Origin: Scopulibacillus darangshiensis
GTDB taxonomy: Bacteria > Bacillota > Bacilli > Bacillales > Sporolactobacillaceae
Length of the DNA: 64,000 nucleotides
Assembly (NCBI RefSeq): GCF_004341035.1
Contig: NZ_SLXK01000002.1
Coordinates: forward strand, 230,488 to 294,487
Direction of reading: 5' to 3'
In this document: positions 36,084 through 44,921 of the stretch, piece after piece
Numbering within the stretch: the stretch's first letter is position 1
Layout of the letters: each line of letters begins with the position of its first letter
Made by a program: the position numbers and the translations under genes
The notes under the pieces: model-generated
Database searches by the model: none
What the model saw: only the letters and a program-made list of their open reading frames with translations
Told to the model about the DNA's origin: nothing

Positions 36084-36479
36084 ATGATAATTAAAATGGA
36101 TTTTGAAGCGGACCATCCAATTTATCGGCAGCTTGTTGATGCGATTAAGGAGGGAATCGCAACAAGACAGCTTGAGCCAAATGAAGCCCTTCCGTCTGTC
36201 AGATCATTTGCTGCCGACCTCGGGATTAATATGCACACTGTCAATAAAGCCTATCAAATCCTTAAAAATGACGGCTTTCTCCTGATACACCGGCAAAAAG
36301 GCGTCGTGATTAACCCCCAATTACCCGGTGCTGATCAAGCATTTCTTGATAAGTGTCAGAACGATCTAAAGACGCTGGTAACAGAGGCTGTCTGCCGGGA
36401 AATGGATGAAGCTGCTTTTATGAAGATGTGTCAATCACTTTTTCATGATCTTAAAGAAAAGCGAGGTAACAAGCGATGA
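36084..36479 (+). CDS. GntR-family regulator (YtrA subfamily)
   Basis: A short regulator (131 residues) with an N-terminal winged HTH (HPIYRQLVDAIKEGIA, PSVRSFAADLGINMHTVNKA) and a small C-terminal helical dimerisation part, as in YtrA. ATG 36084 is preceded by GAAAGGTG. It is coupled by an overlap to the DUF1648 membrane protein gene, a frequent pairing in Bacillales. It probably represses its own operon through the palindrome at 36034. Confidence 0.9.
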   Translation: MIIKMDFEADHPIYRQLVDAIKEGIATRQLEPNEALPSVRSFAADLGINMHTVNKAYQILKNDGFLLIHRQKGVVINPQLPGADQAFLDKCQNDLKTLVTEAVCREMDEAAFMKMCQSLFHDLKEKRGNKR

Positions 36480-37567
36480 TGGAAAAAGCTCTGGTCATTA
36501 TGAATCTTGTGATGTTCACCCCTGTTGCATTGTTGATGATATTCACGCCATTTCTAACAAGGAAAACGGAAAGTTTCGGTGTATCGATCCCAAGTGATGC
36601 CTTCGATTCAACTGATCTCACTGCTATGAGAAAGAAATACGCATTGTCCTTGGCTGCTTTTTCGGTGATTATTTTTGCCGCACTCGCTTTTATCAGTACC
36701 TATTTTGCGGAAGCCGCCTTCCCCGTCGGTTTAATTCTTTTTCTTGTATTATCCTATATGATGTACTTAAGGTTTCATTTTCGGATGAAGAATTATAAGA
36801 GGGAACAAAATTGGCAGGAAACCCGCAGGCAAACAGTTGTCATCGATACCGCTTTTAGGAGCAAAAAACCAACTTACTCCAACGCCTGGTTTGGACTTTC
36901 CTTTGCTATCTTTCTTATCAGCTTGATTTTGAGCTTGGTTTTTTATAATAGAATTCCGGAAAAAATCCCGATGCAATTCGATTTCGACGGCAATGTCACC
37001 AATTGGGCCACAAAGTCTTATCGGACAGTCATGATGTTTCCCGCTGTTCAACTCTATTTGATCGTGTTATTTGTGTTTATTAACACCATGATCGCCAAAG
37101 CGAAACAGCTCGTAGACCCAGCGGAAGAAGAGGCATCGATCCGAAAGAACTTAGTCTTCCGCCGCAAATGGTCCCTCTTCATGATTATTTCCGGGACAGC
37201 AATGACATTGTTATTCTCATTAACCCAATTAGCTATGATTTATCCGATCAACCAAACGATCTTGCTGTTTGTCAGTTTAACTTTATCAGCATTAATCGTG
37301 ATTGGAGCCATTTGGCTGTCCTTTCGCACCGGCCAAGGCGGGAGCCGGTTAAACACCGCCGCGCCAGCTAAATCAGGTTCCATTAACCGCAATGATGACC
37401 GTTACTGGAAGTTAGGGCAGTTCTACTTTAATCCAAACGATCCAGCGGTTTGGATTGAAAAGCGATTTGGGATCGGCTGGACTGTTAATTTTGCACGACC
37501 CGCAAGCTGGCTCACTCTTATTGCCATTATTCTCATTGCTGTTTGCTTGCCGATCATATTTTCATAA
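36476..37567 (+). CDS. DUF1648/DUF5808 membrane protein
   Basis: A 363-residue integral membrane protein with about nine membrane segments. It carries the DUF1648 signature PEKIPMQFDFDGNVTNWATKS (about 160-180) and, near the C-terminus, a DUF5808-like motif (DDRYWKLGQFYFNPNDP). Related proteins (such as SdpI-like immunity proteins) are linked to GntR or ArsR regulators. The start codon overlaps the gntR stop (ATGATG). An immunity or envelope-stress role is inference. Confidence 0.85.
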   Translation: MMEKALVIMNLVMFTPVALLMIFTPFLTRKTESFGVSIPSDAFDSTDLTAMRKKYALSLAAFSVIIFAALAFISTYFAEAAFPVGLILFLVLSYMMYLRFHFRMKNYKREQNWQETRRQTVVIDTAFRSKKPTYSNAWFGLSFAIFLISLILSLVFYNRIPEKIPMQFDFDGNVTNWATKSYRTVMMFPAVQLYLIVLFVFINTMIAKAKQLVDPAEEEASIRKNLVFRRKWSLFMIISGTAMTLLFSLTQLAMIYPINQTILLFVSLTLSALIVIGAIWLSFRTGQGGSRLNTAAPAKSGSINRNDDRYWKLGQFYFNPNDPAVWIEKRFGIGWTVNFARPASWLTLIAIILIAVCLPIIFS

Positions 37568-37578
37568 GCACAATGTAA

Positions 37579-37604
37579 AAGGCAAAGCTTTCATGCTTTG
37601 CCTT
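37579..37604 (+). terminator. Terminator of the GntR-DUF1648 operon
   Basis: AAGGCAAAGC (37579-37588) and GCTTTGCCTT (37595-37604) form a perfect 10-bp stem, followed by ACTCCTCTTTTTTA. The T-run belongs to the dinB-derived fragment that abuts the hairpin. Confidence 0.8.
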
Positions 37605-37605
37605 A

Positions 37606-37678
37606 CTCCTCTTTTTTATATAAAGAAGCACTCCGCAGCGTTGGGCAAGGTCTCCGATCGTTTGGACACCGATATGTG
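37606..37678 (-). pseudogene. Internally deleted remnant of a dinB 3' region
   Basis: 37606-37642 is identical over 37 bases to the end of dinB (41684-41720). It is followed directly by 37643-37678, which matches an internal dinB segment (about 42244-42278) with one mismatch. The roughly 520 bases between them in dinB are missing. It has the same orientation as dinB, 4 kb away. Beyond 37680 similarity fades. 37568-37856 otherwise holds only two terminators. Confidence 0.8.
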
Positions 37679-37813
37679 TAATTTAACTTTCGCCGATTGC
37701 AAGGGGTGATTGATTGAAGATTCCTTGATTCAACTTTTATAAGTAAGGATGATTTATCCGAAAGATACAATAAGTTATTCACATGGCGACCATTTTATAG
37801 TTTCCTAAACGAT

Positions 37814-37841
37814 AAAAAAATGACCCTATAAAATAGAGTCA
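37814..37841 (-). terminator. Terminator of ptsH
   Basis: On the minus strand TGACTCTA and TAGGGTCA form an 8-bp stem around TTTTA, followed by TTTTTTT. It directly follows the ptsH stop codon, so the PTS operon ends here and does not continue into ptsI. Confidence 0.85.
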
Positions 37842-37856
37842 CTTCCTAATTTATAT

Positions 37857-38123
37857 TTATTCAGCCAATCCTTGTTCTTTAATGACTTTGTCAATCGCCT
37901 CTAGTGCACGATCAGCATCATGACCTTCTGTGATAATTTTAATCCGAGCACCTTTACCAATTCCCATGGCCATCACGCCCATAATGGATTTCATGTTTGC
38001 TTTCTGTCCATTATATTCAAGTTGTGCATCCGCTGAAAATTTCCCTGCTTCACTAACTAACGTTGTTGCCGGGCGGGCGTGGATGCCAGTTTCATCTATA
38101 ATTGTATACGTCTTTTCCACCAT
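37857..38123 (-). CDS. ptsH: Phosphocarrier protein HPr
   Basis: The 88-residue general phosphotransferase carrier. It has the His-15 phosphorylation site in GIHARPAT and the HPrK-regulated Ser-46 in MKSIMGVM, so it can act in CcpA-dependent catabolite control as well as sugar uptake. It follows ptsG by 47 bases. AAAGGAGAC precedes the ATG. Unlike in B. subtilis, no ptsI follows. Confidence 0.97.
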   Translation of the reverse strand: MVEKTYTIIDETGIHARPATTLVSEAGKFSADAQLEYNGQKANMKSIMGVMAMGIGKGARIKIITEGHDADRALEAIDKVIKEQGLAE

Positions 38124-38170
38124 TTTATTTAGTCTCCTTTATTTTGATACACATCAAGCATGTATTTTTT

Positions 38171-40213
38171 TTAAACTCGTTGAATCGTGATGATATCTTT
38201 CTCACCTTGACTGACAGGTCCTTGTTTCCTAAGTGATACAGATTCTCCATCTTTTAGATTGGTGAAAATGACCGGAGTCATTGTTGAAGGGGCATTCGCT
38301 TCAAGGTAATCAAGATCGACTTTTAATAATGTATCGCCTTGTTTGACCTTATCTCCCTCCTTAACCATTGCTTTAAACCCTTCCCCGTTCAATTTCACGG
38401 TATCAATACCCACATGAACAAGAATTTCTCTACCATTATCAGTTAGGATTCCAATAGCATGCTTCGTAGGAAAGACATTGATAATTTTCCCATCAACAGG
38501 TGATCCAATCAGACCGTCTTCCGGCCTAACAGCAAAGCCATCCCCCATCATTTTCTCTGAGAAAACTTGGTCAGGTACTTCCGATAGTGGGACAAGTTCC
38601 CCTTTTGCCGGTGCTGCTATATTATCTAATGATGCATTGACCTCGACCGCAGGAGCAGCTTCATCAATAGCCGGACTCTTATCAATAATAGGGGTTTTGC
38701 CAGACATAATATCTTGAATTTGGCCTTTCAAATTTTCAGATCTTGGCCCAAAAATTGCCTGTACGTTATTACCGACTTCCAAAACGCCCGACGCCCCTAA
38801 TTGTTTCAATTTTTCTTTTTCCACGTTTTGAACATCATTCACTTGAACGCGAAGGCGTGTAATACACGCATCTAAATCTTTAATGTTTGCAGCTCCGCCA
38901 AGTGCATCAAGGATTTTGCCAGGTAGTTCACCTGCTGCTGTGCTTCTTTTTGTATTGCTATTCGAACCATCAACCTCGCGACCTGGTGTTTTAAGATTGA
39001 ACTTCCTAATCGCCAAACGGAACCCAAAGTAGTAAATAACAGCGAGTACAAGACCAACAGGAATAACGAGCCACCACGATGTTTTATTCGGGAGCACACC
39101 GAAAAGTAAGAAGTCAATCGCACCACCGGAGAACGTCATACCGATTTTGACATTCAATAACTGCATGGTCATAAAGGAAAGGCCCGCAAAAATACAGTGG
39201 ATACCAAAAAGAACCGGTGCTACGAATAAGAACGAGAACTCAATTGGTTCGGTAATACCTGTAAGAAAAGATGTTAGCGCCGCTGACCCCATGATACCGG
39301 CAACATATTTCTTATGTTCTGGACGGGCTTCGTGGTAAATCGCTAGTGCAGCAGCGGGGAGACCAAACATCATAAACGGGAATTTACCTGTCATGAATGT
39401 TCCAGCTGTTAGGTGCTTCACGTTATCTTTAATTTGTGCAAAGAAAATCGCTTGGTCACCGTGAACAATTTGTCCGGCGGCATCCTTGTAACTACCAAAT
39501 TCAAACCAGAATGGTGAATACCAAATATGGTGCAGACCGAATGGAATCAGCGCCCGCTCTACAACACCAAAGATGAATGCAGCAAGCGTTGGGTTTTTGT
39601 TAAGCATAAAGTTAGAGAATGCATCGAGCCCATCCTGAATTGGCGGCCATACAAAAATAAGAATGATACCTAAAATAATTGCTGAAAAGGCAGTGACAAT
39701 CGGAACGAAACGTTTTCCTGCAAAGAAGCCAAGAAATTGCGGTAACTCAATTTTAAAGAATTTGTCGTACAGAAGAGCGGCGACAATACCCATGATGATA
39801 CCTCCGAAAACACCTGTCTGTAACGTGGGAATTCCTAATACCTCAGCGTAGGCCGGATTGTTAGCTGCCATTTCCGGTGTAACATGAACGAGCGTACCCA
39901 TCGTCACATTTAACATCAGATAACCAACAATCGCAGCGAGACCAGCCACACCGTCTCCACCCGCAAGACCAATTGCAACACCAACAGCAAAAAGCAATGC
40001 TAGATTGTCAAAAACAATGCCTCCTGCATTTTCCATAACAGTTGCAAGCAATTGGAACCAATCGGCTTTCATAGCCGGAATCAAATCTAATACTTTGTCT
40101 TGTTTAAATGCAGTACCAAAAGCCATTAATATACCTGCGGCAGGTAGAATAGCAACCGGTAGCATTAACGCCCTACCAACTTTTTGTAACGTACCAAAAA
40201 TAGCTTTGAACAT
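38171..40213 (-). CDS. ptsG: PTS glucose transporter subunit IICBA
   Basis: A 680-residue glucose permease: membrane IIC domain (1 to about 420), IIB with phospho-Cys in [10 protein letters not shown], a linker, and IIA with phospho-His in [17 protein letters not shown] 40213 has AAAGGGG upstream; the longer frame runs into the untranslated leader. The 315-base leader (40214-40528) contains an RNA antiterminator and terminator for control by GlcT. Confidence 0.96.
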   Translation of the reverse strand: MFKAIFGTLQKVGRALMLPVAILPAAGILMAFGTAFKQDKVLDLIPAMKADWFQLLATVMENAGGIVFDNLALLFAVGVAIGLAGGDGVAGLAAIVGYLMLNVTMGTLVHVTPEMAANNPAYAEVLGIPTLQTGVFGGIIMGIVAALLYDKFFKIELPQFLGFFAGKRFVPIVTAFSAIILGIILIFVWPPIQDGLDAFSNFMLNKNPTLAAFIFGVVERALIPFGLHHIWYSPFWFEFGSYKDAAGQIVHGDQAIFFAQIKDNVKHLTAGTFMTGKFPFMMFGLPAAALAIYHEARPEHKKYVAGIMGSAALTSFLTGITEPIEFSFLFVAPVLFGIHCIFAGLSFMTMQLLNVKIGMTFSGGAIDFLLFGVLPNKTSWWLVIPVGLVLAVIYYFGFRLAIRKFNLKTPGREVDGSNSNTKRSTAAGELPGKILDALGGAANIKDLDACITRLRVQVNDVQNVEKEKLKQLGASGVLEVGNNVQAIFGPRSENLKGQIQDIMSGKTPIIDKSPAIDEAAPAVEVNASLDNIAAPAKGELVPLSEVPDQVFSEKMMGDGFAVRPEDGLIGSPVDGKIINVFPTKHAIGILTDNGREILVHVGIDTVKLNGEGFKAMVKEGDKVKQGDTLLKVDLDYLEANAPSTMTPVIFTNLKDGESVSLRKQGPVSQGEKDIITIQRV

Positions 40214-40331
40214 GTTGTTGCCCCTTTCTTTTATATTTTTTGTGGTAATTGATAGCAAACATATTATTTGAAAAGTACTTTACTTTATAAGACCGAGCAC
40301 TGAGGCATTTGGGATTGCCATGAAAACAAAC

Positions 40332-40489
40332 AAAAAGGCATGAGTTAAATGAACAGAAAAACAAACCCTGCGAATTAGATTTTCCCCGCTGGGCTTCTCC
40401 TTAGCTAATAAAAGACCAACGCTAAAAAGCGTTTTCTTTTGAATAGACCTAAGGAGATCGTTTGTTCTGTTAACATTTTTACTCATGCC
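40332..40489 (-). terminator. Conditional terminator in the ptsG leader
   Basis: On the minus strand GGCATGAGT (40481-40489), the end of the antiterminator site, is exactly complementary to ACTCATGCC (40337-40345), which is followed by TTTTTG. The two arms are separated by 135 bases. These contain further hairpins: CTCCTTAG/CTAAGGAG (40397-40404 with 40449-40456) enclosing AACGC/GCGTT (40418-40433). Confidence 0.65.
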
Positions 40490-40509
40490 TGAAACCAATC
40501 AGTAACACG
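40481..40509 (-). promoter_or_regulatory. GlcT ribonucleic antiterminator (RAT) of ptsG
   Basis: On the minus strand GTGTTACTGATT, a short gap and CAGGCATGAGT resemble the B. subtilis ptsG RAT, which GlcT binds to prevent terminator formation. It begins about 20 bases after the glcT stop codon, so the ptsG promoter must lie within the end of glcT or transcription must read through from it. Confidence 0.7.
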
Positions 40510-40528
40510 TAAAATGAAAACTGAATTA

Positions 40529-41374
40529 TTATTTAATTTTGTTTGTAAACCTTTGCAAATGTAAAGTAAGGTAAACAGACTCAGCATTATCAATGCATAC
40601 TTTCAATGTTTGCTGCATCACTTTAATGATTTTCCAAGACAGATTATAGCACACCGGATAATGACTTTTCAATACACCTACTAAATTTTCCGGTTCCTCT
40701 ACATGTTCACCGGATTTAGCTCGTTCAATCGTGTATCTTAAATGTCTGACCAAACGAAGGTAATTAATGCTTTTCCGATCAATTGTTACTTCTAATGTTT
40801 CTTCAATCATACTGCTTAGAAGATTTATAAGCTGTGAATATTTGTTAATATCGGAAATCTGGTTCTGCGACATTGCACTTTGAATATGAAGAGCAATGAA
40901 ACCGACTTCGCCCTCAGGAAAGTGGATACCGGTTTCCCTATTAATTATCCTGATTACATCTTCAGCCAAACGATATTCCTTTGGATAAAGGGCCTGTGTT
41001 TCAATCAAAAAAGGATTTGAAATCCCCATACCTTGGTTCATTCGTTTAATCGCAAAAGCAATATGATCAGTTAAAGCAACATGTATATGCTCATTCAATG
41101 CTTGTCTGGTGTGATGCTCAATATATTGAATAACCTCATTAATCACAGCAATCAAATTTTCACTTACATACGGTATAAGCTGTTTGTATTGTTCCTGCTC
41201 TTTTTTACTTTCGAGGATAAACATCTTTTCAACGGAATCCATATGGATATCCGCCCCAGCTTTTTTATTAAAACCGATACCTTTCCCAATTAAAACCACT
41301 TCTTCATTGGACGCATCAAGGGCAATCAGAACGTTGTTATTTAAGGCTTTTACAACCTGGAATGACTTGTCCAT
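40529..41374 (-). CDS. glcT: Transcriptional antiterminator GlcT
   Basis: A 281-residue BglG/SacY-family antiterminator with an RNA-binding CAT domain (1 to about 58, QVVKALNNNVLIALDA) and two PRD domains with conserved His residues (YIEHHTRQ, HIAFAI, FIALHIQSA, LRHLRYT, YLTLHLQRF). In the absence of glucose it is inactivated by EII-Glc-dependent phosphorylation. It precedes ptsG, whose leader carries its binding site. AAAGGATGAC precedes the ATG. The 303-base stretch upstream (41375-41677) holds its promoter and a dispersed repeat. Confidence 0.94.
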   Translation of the reverse strand: MDKSFQVVKALNNNVLIALDASNEEVVLIGKGIGFNKKAGADIHMDSVEKMFILESKKEQEQYKQLIPYVSENLIAVINEVIQYIEHHTRQALNEHIHVALTDHIAFAIKRMNQGMGISNPFLIETQALYPKEYRLAEDVIRIINRETGIHFPEGEVGFIALHIQSAMSQNQISDINKYSQLINLLSSMIEETLEVTIDRKSINYLRLVRHLRYTIERAKSGEHVEEPENLVGVLKSHYPVCYNLSWKIIKVMQQTLKVCIDNAESVYLTLHLQRFTNKIK

Positions 41375-41490
41375 CGTGTCATCCTTTCTACTTTCGGTAC
41401 GCCTAAGAAATTATCCTTGATCATGAGTAACATGTCAATTAGTATGGTTTGAATTTTCGGCATAAAAATTTTTTATACTTTAAGAATGTT

Positions 41491-41585
41491 TAAGTTCGCT
41501 AAAGCGAAAAAGCGGAATAAAGTATAAGTGCAACTAAGGCTTTCGCCATTAAAGCTTGGCGATAAGCCAAGTTTTCTTTATTTCT
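41491..41585 (+). repeat. Dispersed hairpin element, full copy (A)
   Basis: The element starts TTAAGTTCGCTAAAGCG, continues through AAAGTATAAGTGCAACTAAG, and ends with CTTGGCGATAAGCCAAG plus TTTTCTTTAT. The last part is a perfect hairpin with a T-run. Related copies lie at 17431-17480 (deleted) and 52671-52760 (diverged), both in the opposite orientation and both between genes. Confidence 0.7.
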
Positions 41586-41677
41586 TTGTAATTATATACA
41601 CTTGTGCCTTCTAATCGGCCTTAACTAGCAATGATTGATTCAAATCCACACCAGAATCGTCTGTTTCTTATTTTATT

Positions 41678-42880
41678 TTAAGGCTCCTCTTTTTTATATA
41701 AAGAAGCACTCCGCAGCGTTCCCTCACCGTATCGATGATCCATCTCGCTTATAAGATCCATTAACGGTTCCTTTTTTACATCGGCTTGATAGGAAAAGAG
41801 ATCAAGCTGTTTTGTCGCTTTATACAGCTCTTCTAGCGCTGTGACAGTTATGCCAAGCAGCCGGACCGGTCTGCCGTCCCAATGGCGGTCAAACAAGTGG
41901 CCGGCGATATGCGATATATCATCCTTTGATTGGATTGGCTGCTTAACTGTTTGGTTCCGGGTTATATTTTGCCAATCATTGTAACGGATCATAAGACTAG
42001 TCTGGTAGGCGGTGACTTTTTCCTGCTTCAGCTTATCTGCTATTTTCTCTGCCAAAATTGACAATACTTTTCTGACAACGGTATCAGATGTTGTGTCTTC
42101 CGGCAGTGTCGTCGATTGGCTGATGCTTTTATAGGTATTTTCGGCTTCAGGATCCACGGGTCTGTGGTCAATGCCATTAGCGCGTTTATATAGCCGCTCG
42201 CCGTACACGCCAAACTTTTCAACGAGAGCGGCGGCATTATTTTGGGCGAGGTCTCCGATCGTTTGGACACCGATATGTTTTAATTTCGCTTCTGTTTTTG
42301 GTCCTACCCCATACATCTCCCCTATAGGCAAAGGCCACAGCACTTTTGCTATCTCCCGCTTTCGGAGTACGGTGATGCCCATCGGCTTCTTCATGTCAGA
42401 TGCCATTTTGGCCAAAAATTTATTTGGGGCAATGCCGATGCTTGAAGGCAAATGCAAAGCATCAAGTACTTTTCTTTGGATATTTTTCGCCAGCTGTAAG
42501 GGATGGATCCCATTTAATGCGGCGGTGACATCCATATAACCTTCATCAATTGATACTTTTTCAACAGTGTCCGTATAGCTTCTCAACAATTCGAAAAGCT
42601 GTTTGGAAGTGCTTCGGTAAAGGGGGAAATCGGGTGTCTTTATGATCAATTCAGGACAGTGGCGCCTTGCCTCCCAAACCGGCATCGTCGTTTTGACACC
42701 TTGCGCTCTTGCCTCATAGCTGCTTGTCACCACAATGCCGCGGCGGTCTTCAACCTTGCCGGCAATGGCCAAAGCCTTGCCTTTTAACCCGGGATCCTTG
42801 GCGATTTCCACCGAAGCATAGAAGCTGTTCATATCGATATGAAAAATAACCCTTGGGCCTTGAGATTGATCGGCACCCAT
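41678..42880 (-). CDS. dinB: DNA polymerase IV (PolYA/YqjH)
   Basis: A 400-residue Y-family translesion polymerase with active-site motifs FHIDMNSFYASVE and SIDEGYMDVT, helix-hairpin-helix MYGVGPKTEAKLKHIG and a C-terminal beta-clamp-binding type end (QLDLFSY). ATG 42880 has GGGAGGGG before it. A fragment derived from its 3' half lies at 37606-37678. An SOS box is present in the promoter. Confidence 0.96.
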   Translation of the reverse strand: MGADQSQGPRVIFHIDMNSFYASVEIAKDPGLKGKALAIAGKVEDRRGIVVTSSYEARAQGVKTTMPVWEARRHCPELIIKTPDFPLYRSTSKQLFELLRSYTDTVEKVSIDEGYMDVTAALNGIHPLQLAKNIQRKVLDALHLPSSIGIAPNKFLAKMASDMKKPMGITVLRKREIAKVLWPLPIGEMYGVGPKTEAKLKHIGVQTIGDLAQNNAAALVEKFGVYGERLYKRANGIDHRPVDPEAENTYKSISQSTTLPEDTTSDTVVRKVLSILAEKIADKLKQEKVTAYQTSLMIRYNDWQNITRNQTVKQPIQSKDDISHIAGHLFDRHWDGRPVRLLGITVTALEELYKATKQLDLFSYQADVKKEPLMDLISEMDHRYGEGTLRSASLYKKEEP

Positions 42881-42913
42881 ACACTCCCCTCCCTTCACTT
42901 CTTATGATGATTA

Positions 42914-42942
42914 ATTATACCACAATATAGAAACGTGTGTTC
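42914..42942 (-). promoter_or_regulatory. LexA-type SOS box and -10 of dinB
   Basis: On the minus strand GAACACACGTTTC (42930-42942) matches the Bacillus LexA consensus GAACRNRYGTTYC at every position. A perfect TATAAT (42914-42919) follows 10 bases later, so the operator covers the -35 region. Confidence 0.7.
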
Positions 42943-43042
42943 TGAATAAATCCTTTGAAAGCGTCTTCATTTCCTATTGTTGTTTTTAAGTTTTACTGAT
43001 ATCTTTATAGTAGGATATTTTGCCTTGCGGGGAGGTGTTGTC

Positions 43043-43300
43043 ATGAACGATTATTTTAATATGTTTACCTTACTATTTATCATCTATCCCATTGGCAGCT
43101 TAGTGCTCGGTGTCATAGGCTACTTGATTTTCAAACGATTTTACATCGGACCTTTATTTGTATTATTACTGTTTCTGATTCTAACGTACACCGTTTATAA
43201 TGAATCCTTCTTAATTTGGGCTATTTTTTATGCACTCCTAGCCTTTATTTCAAGCCTTTTTACCAGAGGGCTAACCCGCCTATTCTTCCGTTTGGATTAA
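43043..43300 (+). CDS. DUF2651 small membrane protein (YbeF-like)
   Basis: An 85-residue protein with three membrane segments (about 7-30, 35-50, 55-78) and the motif FIIYPIGSLVLGVIGY typical of DUF2651. ATG 43043 has a strong ribosome binding site (GGGGAGGTG). A terminator follows. Function unknown. Confidence 0.78.
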   Translation: MNDYFNMFTLLFIIYPIGSLVLGVIGYLIFKRFYIGPLFVLLLFLILTYTVYNESFLIWAIFYALLAFISSLFTRGLTRLFFRLD

Positions 43301-43325
43301 GCTTTACACAAAATAACATGCATTT

Positions 43326-43366
43326 AGTCCGCAAATAGGTGTCATTTTGCGGACTTTTACTTTTTC
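43326..43366 (+). terminator. Terminator of the DUF2651 gene
   Basis: AGTCCGCAAA (43326-43335) and TTTGCGGACT (43346-43355) form a perfect 10-bp stem followed by TTTACTTTTT. Confidence 0.85.
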
Positions 43367-43441
43367 CATAAGAAGGAATTAATTATTCAAGGAGCGAAGA
43401 TTATAGACTGAGAGAGAAAAGCTTCGTTCTTAAAATTGAAC

Positions 43442-44221
43442 TTATCCTTGCAAAAGACTCATCCATACCTTTATGGCGGTAATCATAATCAAAGCAGCCA
43501 AAACAAATTGAAGAACTTTCGTATTGATTTTCTTGCCGGCGGCAGCACCTAAGGGTGAAGCAATGACACTTGCTACAACTAATACGGCCGCCGGGATAAA
43601 AAGGATCTGATGAGTCACAAGTTTCCCGATTGCTGAACCGACTGATGAGAGGAACGTTATCGCCAAAGAAGTTGCGATCGTGACCCGGGTAGGGAGCTTG
43701 AGCACCGTCAGCATAATCGGCACGAGTAGAAAAGCGCCGCCTGCCCCGACAATACCAGCTGCAATACCGACGATAAAAGCTAGACTAGAAGCAAGCAATT
43801 TATTAAAGTCGCAGCTTGCTTGGTCCTCATCAATGCCCTTCTTTGGCAGAAGTATGAGGATCGCTGCAATGACAGCCAATATGCCATACACAAGATTAAT
43901 GTGTTCACCCGACAATAGATCCGATCCGTAGCCGCCGATTAAACTTCCGGCAAGGACACTTGCCCCCATATAAATAATGAGATTTTTATTTAGATAACCA
44001 CCATTTCGATAGGCAAACACGCCGCTAAGTGTCGCAAAAAAGACTTGTACAGCGACAATACCTGAGACGTGATGAGGTGAGAGCAGCGCTGTTCCCAAAA
44101 GCGGCGGAATATAAAGAATCATAGGGTAGTTAATGATTGCACCGCCGACACCAACCATGCCGGATACAAAAGATCCGATAAACCCTAAGATAAATAATAT
44201 GATGAGAAAAGTGATACTCAT
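43442..44221 (-). CDS. Sulfite exporter TauE/SafE family protein
   Basis: A 259-residue membrane protein with about eight segments and the twin TauE/SafE repeats ([16 protein letters not shown] in the first half, [16 protein letters not shown] in the second). Members export sulfite, sulfoacetate or other organic anions; the substrate here is unknown. AAAGGGGAAAAG precedes the ATG. It is possibly followed on the transcript by nothing else, since dinB is far and the gap holds a terminator of the opposite strand. Confidence 0.88.
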   Translation of the reverse strand: MSITFLIILFILGFIGSFVSGMVGVGGAIINYPMILYIPPLLGTALLSPHHVSGIVAVQVFFATLSGVFAYRNGGYLNKNLIIYMGASVLAGSLIGGYGSDLLSGEHINLVYGILAVIAAILILLPKKGIDEDQASCDFNKLLASSLAFIVGIAAGIVGAGGAFLLVPIMLTVLKLPTRVTIATSLAITFLSSVGSAIGKLVTHQILFIPAAVLVVASVIASPLGAAAGKKINTKVLQFVLAALIMITAIKVWMSLLQG

Positions 44222-44290
44222 GATCTTTTCCCCTTTCTTTACTCAAAAAGGGAGGGTACGAAAGTGAATCGCACCCTCATGACCCTTATG

Positions 44291-44878
44291 TTAATTTTGA
44301 TTTGCCACATTCGTCACAATCAAAGCATAGACCGCATCATTGATCATCCGTGGCTTTACAGCAAAGCCCTCTTTAGCGAACAATGTTTCCATTTTATCGG
44401 AAGGTATCCTTTTGCCAATAGGCGGGCCGCTTTCAGAAGGTACCGCCTCCCAGTCCAATATGACGATCGTTCCGCCGGGCTTTGTCACCCGCCTCATCTC
44501 ACTCATCACGGCATGAAGGTCAGGAACCTCGTGCATAACGAAAGAGGAGAAAAGCTTGTCAACGGAATGGGTTCCAAGAGTTGTATCACCAAGCTCTGCC
44601 GTAACAAAAGTGATTGTGTCAACATCTTTTTCTTCGGCATGTGCTTTTAGGAGATCATGCATTTTGGGTTCAATATCAACCGCATAGACAGTTGATTGCG
44701 TGATCTTAGCCATGGGAACCGTAAAAAAGCCGTTACCTGAACCAAAGTCAGCTGCGATATCGCCTTTCTTTAGGTCAAGCAGCGCTAAAATATTATCCGG
44801 GGGCAACTCTTTCAGCCGTTTTGAACTTAATAATTTATCCGCATGCTCGGGATTAAAGCGATCACCATAGTCTGGCAT
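44291..44878 (-). CDS. Class I SAM-dependent methyltransferase
   Basis: A 195-residue methyltransferase of the Methyltransf_11/UbiE type. Motif I is AADFGSGNGFFTVP, followed by VYAVDIEP (acidic end of beta 2), and the post-I region RVTKPGGTIVILDWE. The acceptor is unknown. AGGAGTGG precedes the ATG. It lies 69 bases upstream of the TauE gene and 43 bases after ccdA on the same strand, so the three may be co-transcribed. Confidence 0.88.
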   Translation of the reverse strand: MPDYGDRFNPEHADKLLSSKRLKELPPDNILALLDLKKGDIAADFGSGNGFFTVPMAKITQSTVYAVDIEPKMHDLLKAHAEEKDVDTITFVTAELGDTTLGTHSVDKLFSSFVMHEVPDLHAVMSEMRRVTKPGGTIVILDWEAVPSESGPPIGKRIPSDKMETLFAKEGFAVKPRMINDAVYALIVTNVANQN

Positions 44879-44921
44879 GTCTTAACCACTCCTTCATTCG
44901 AATTTATTTTATATCCCCATT

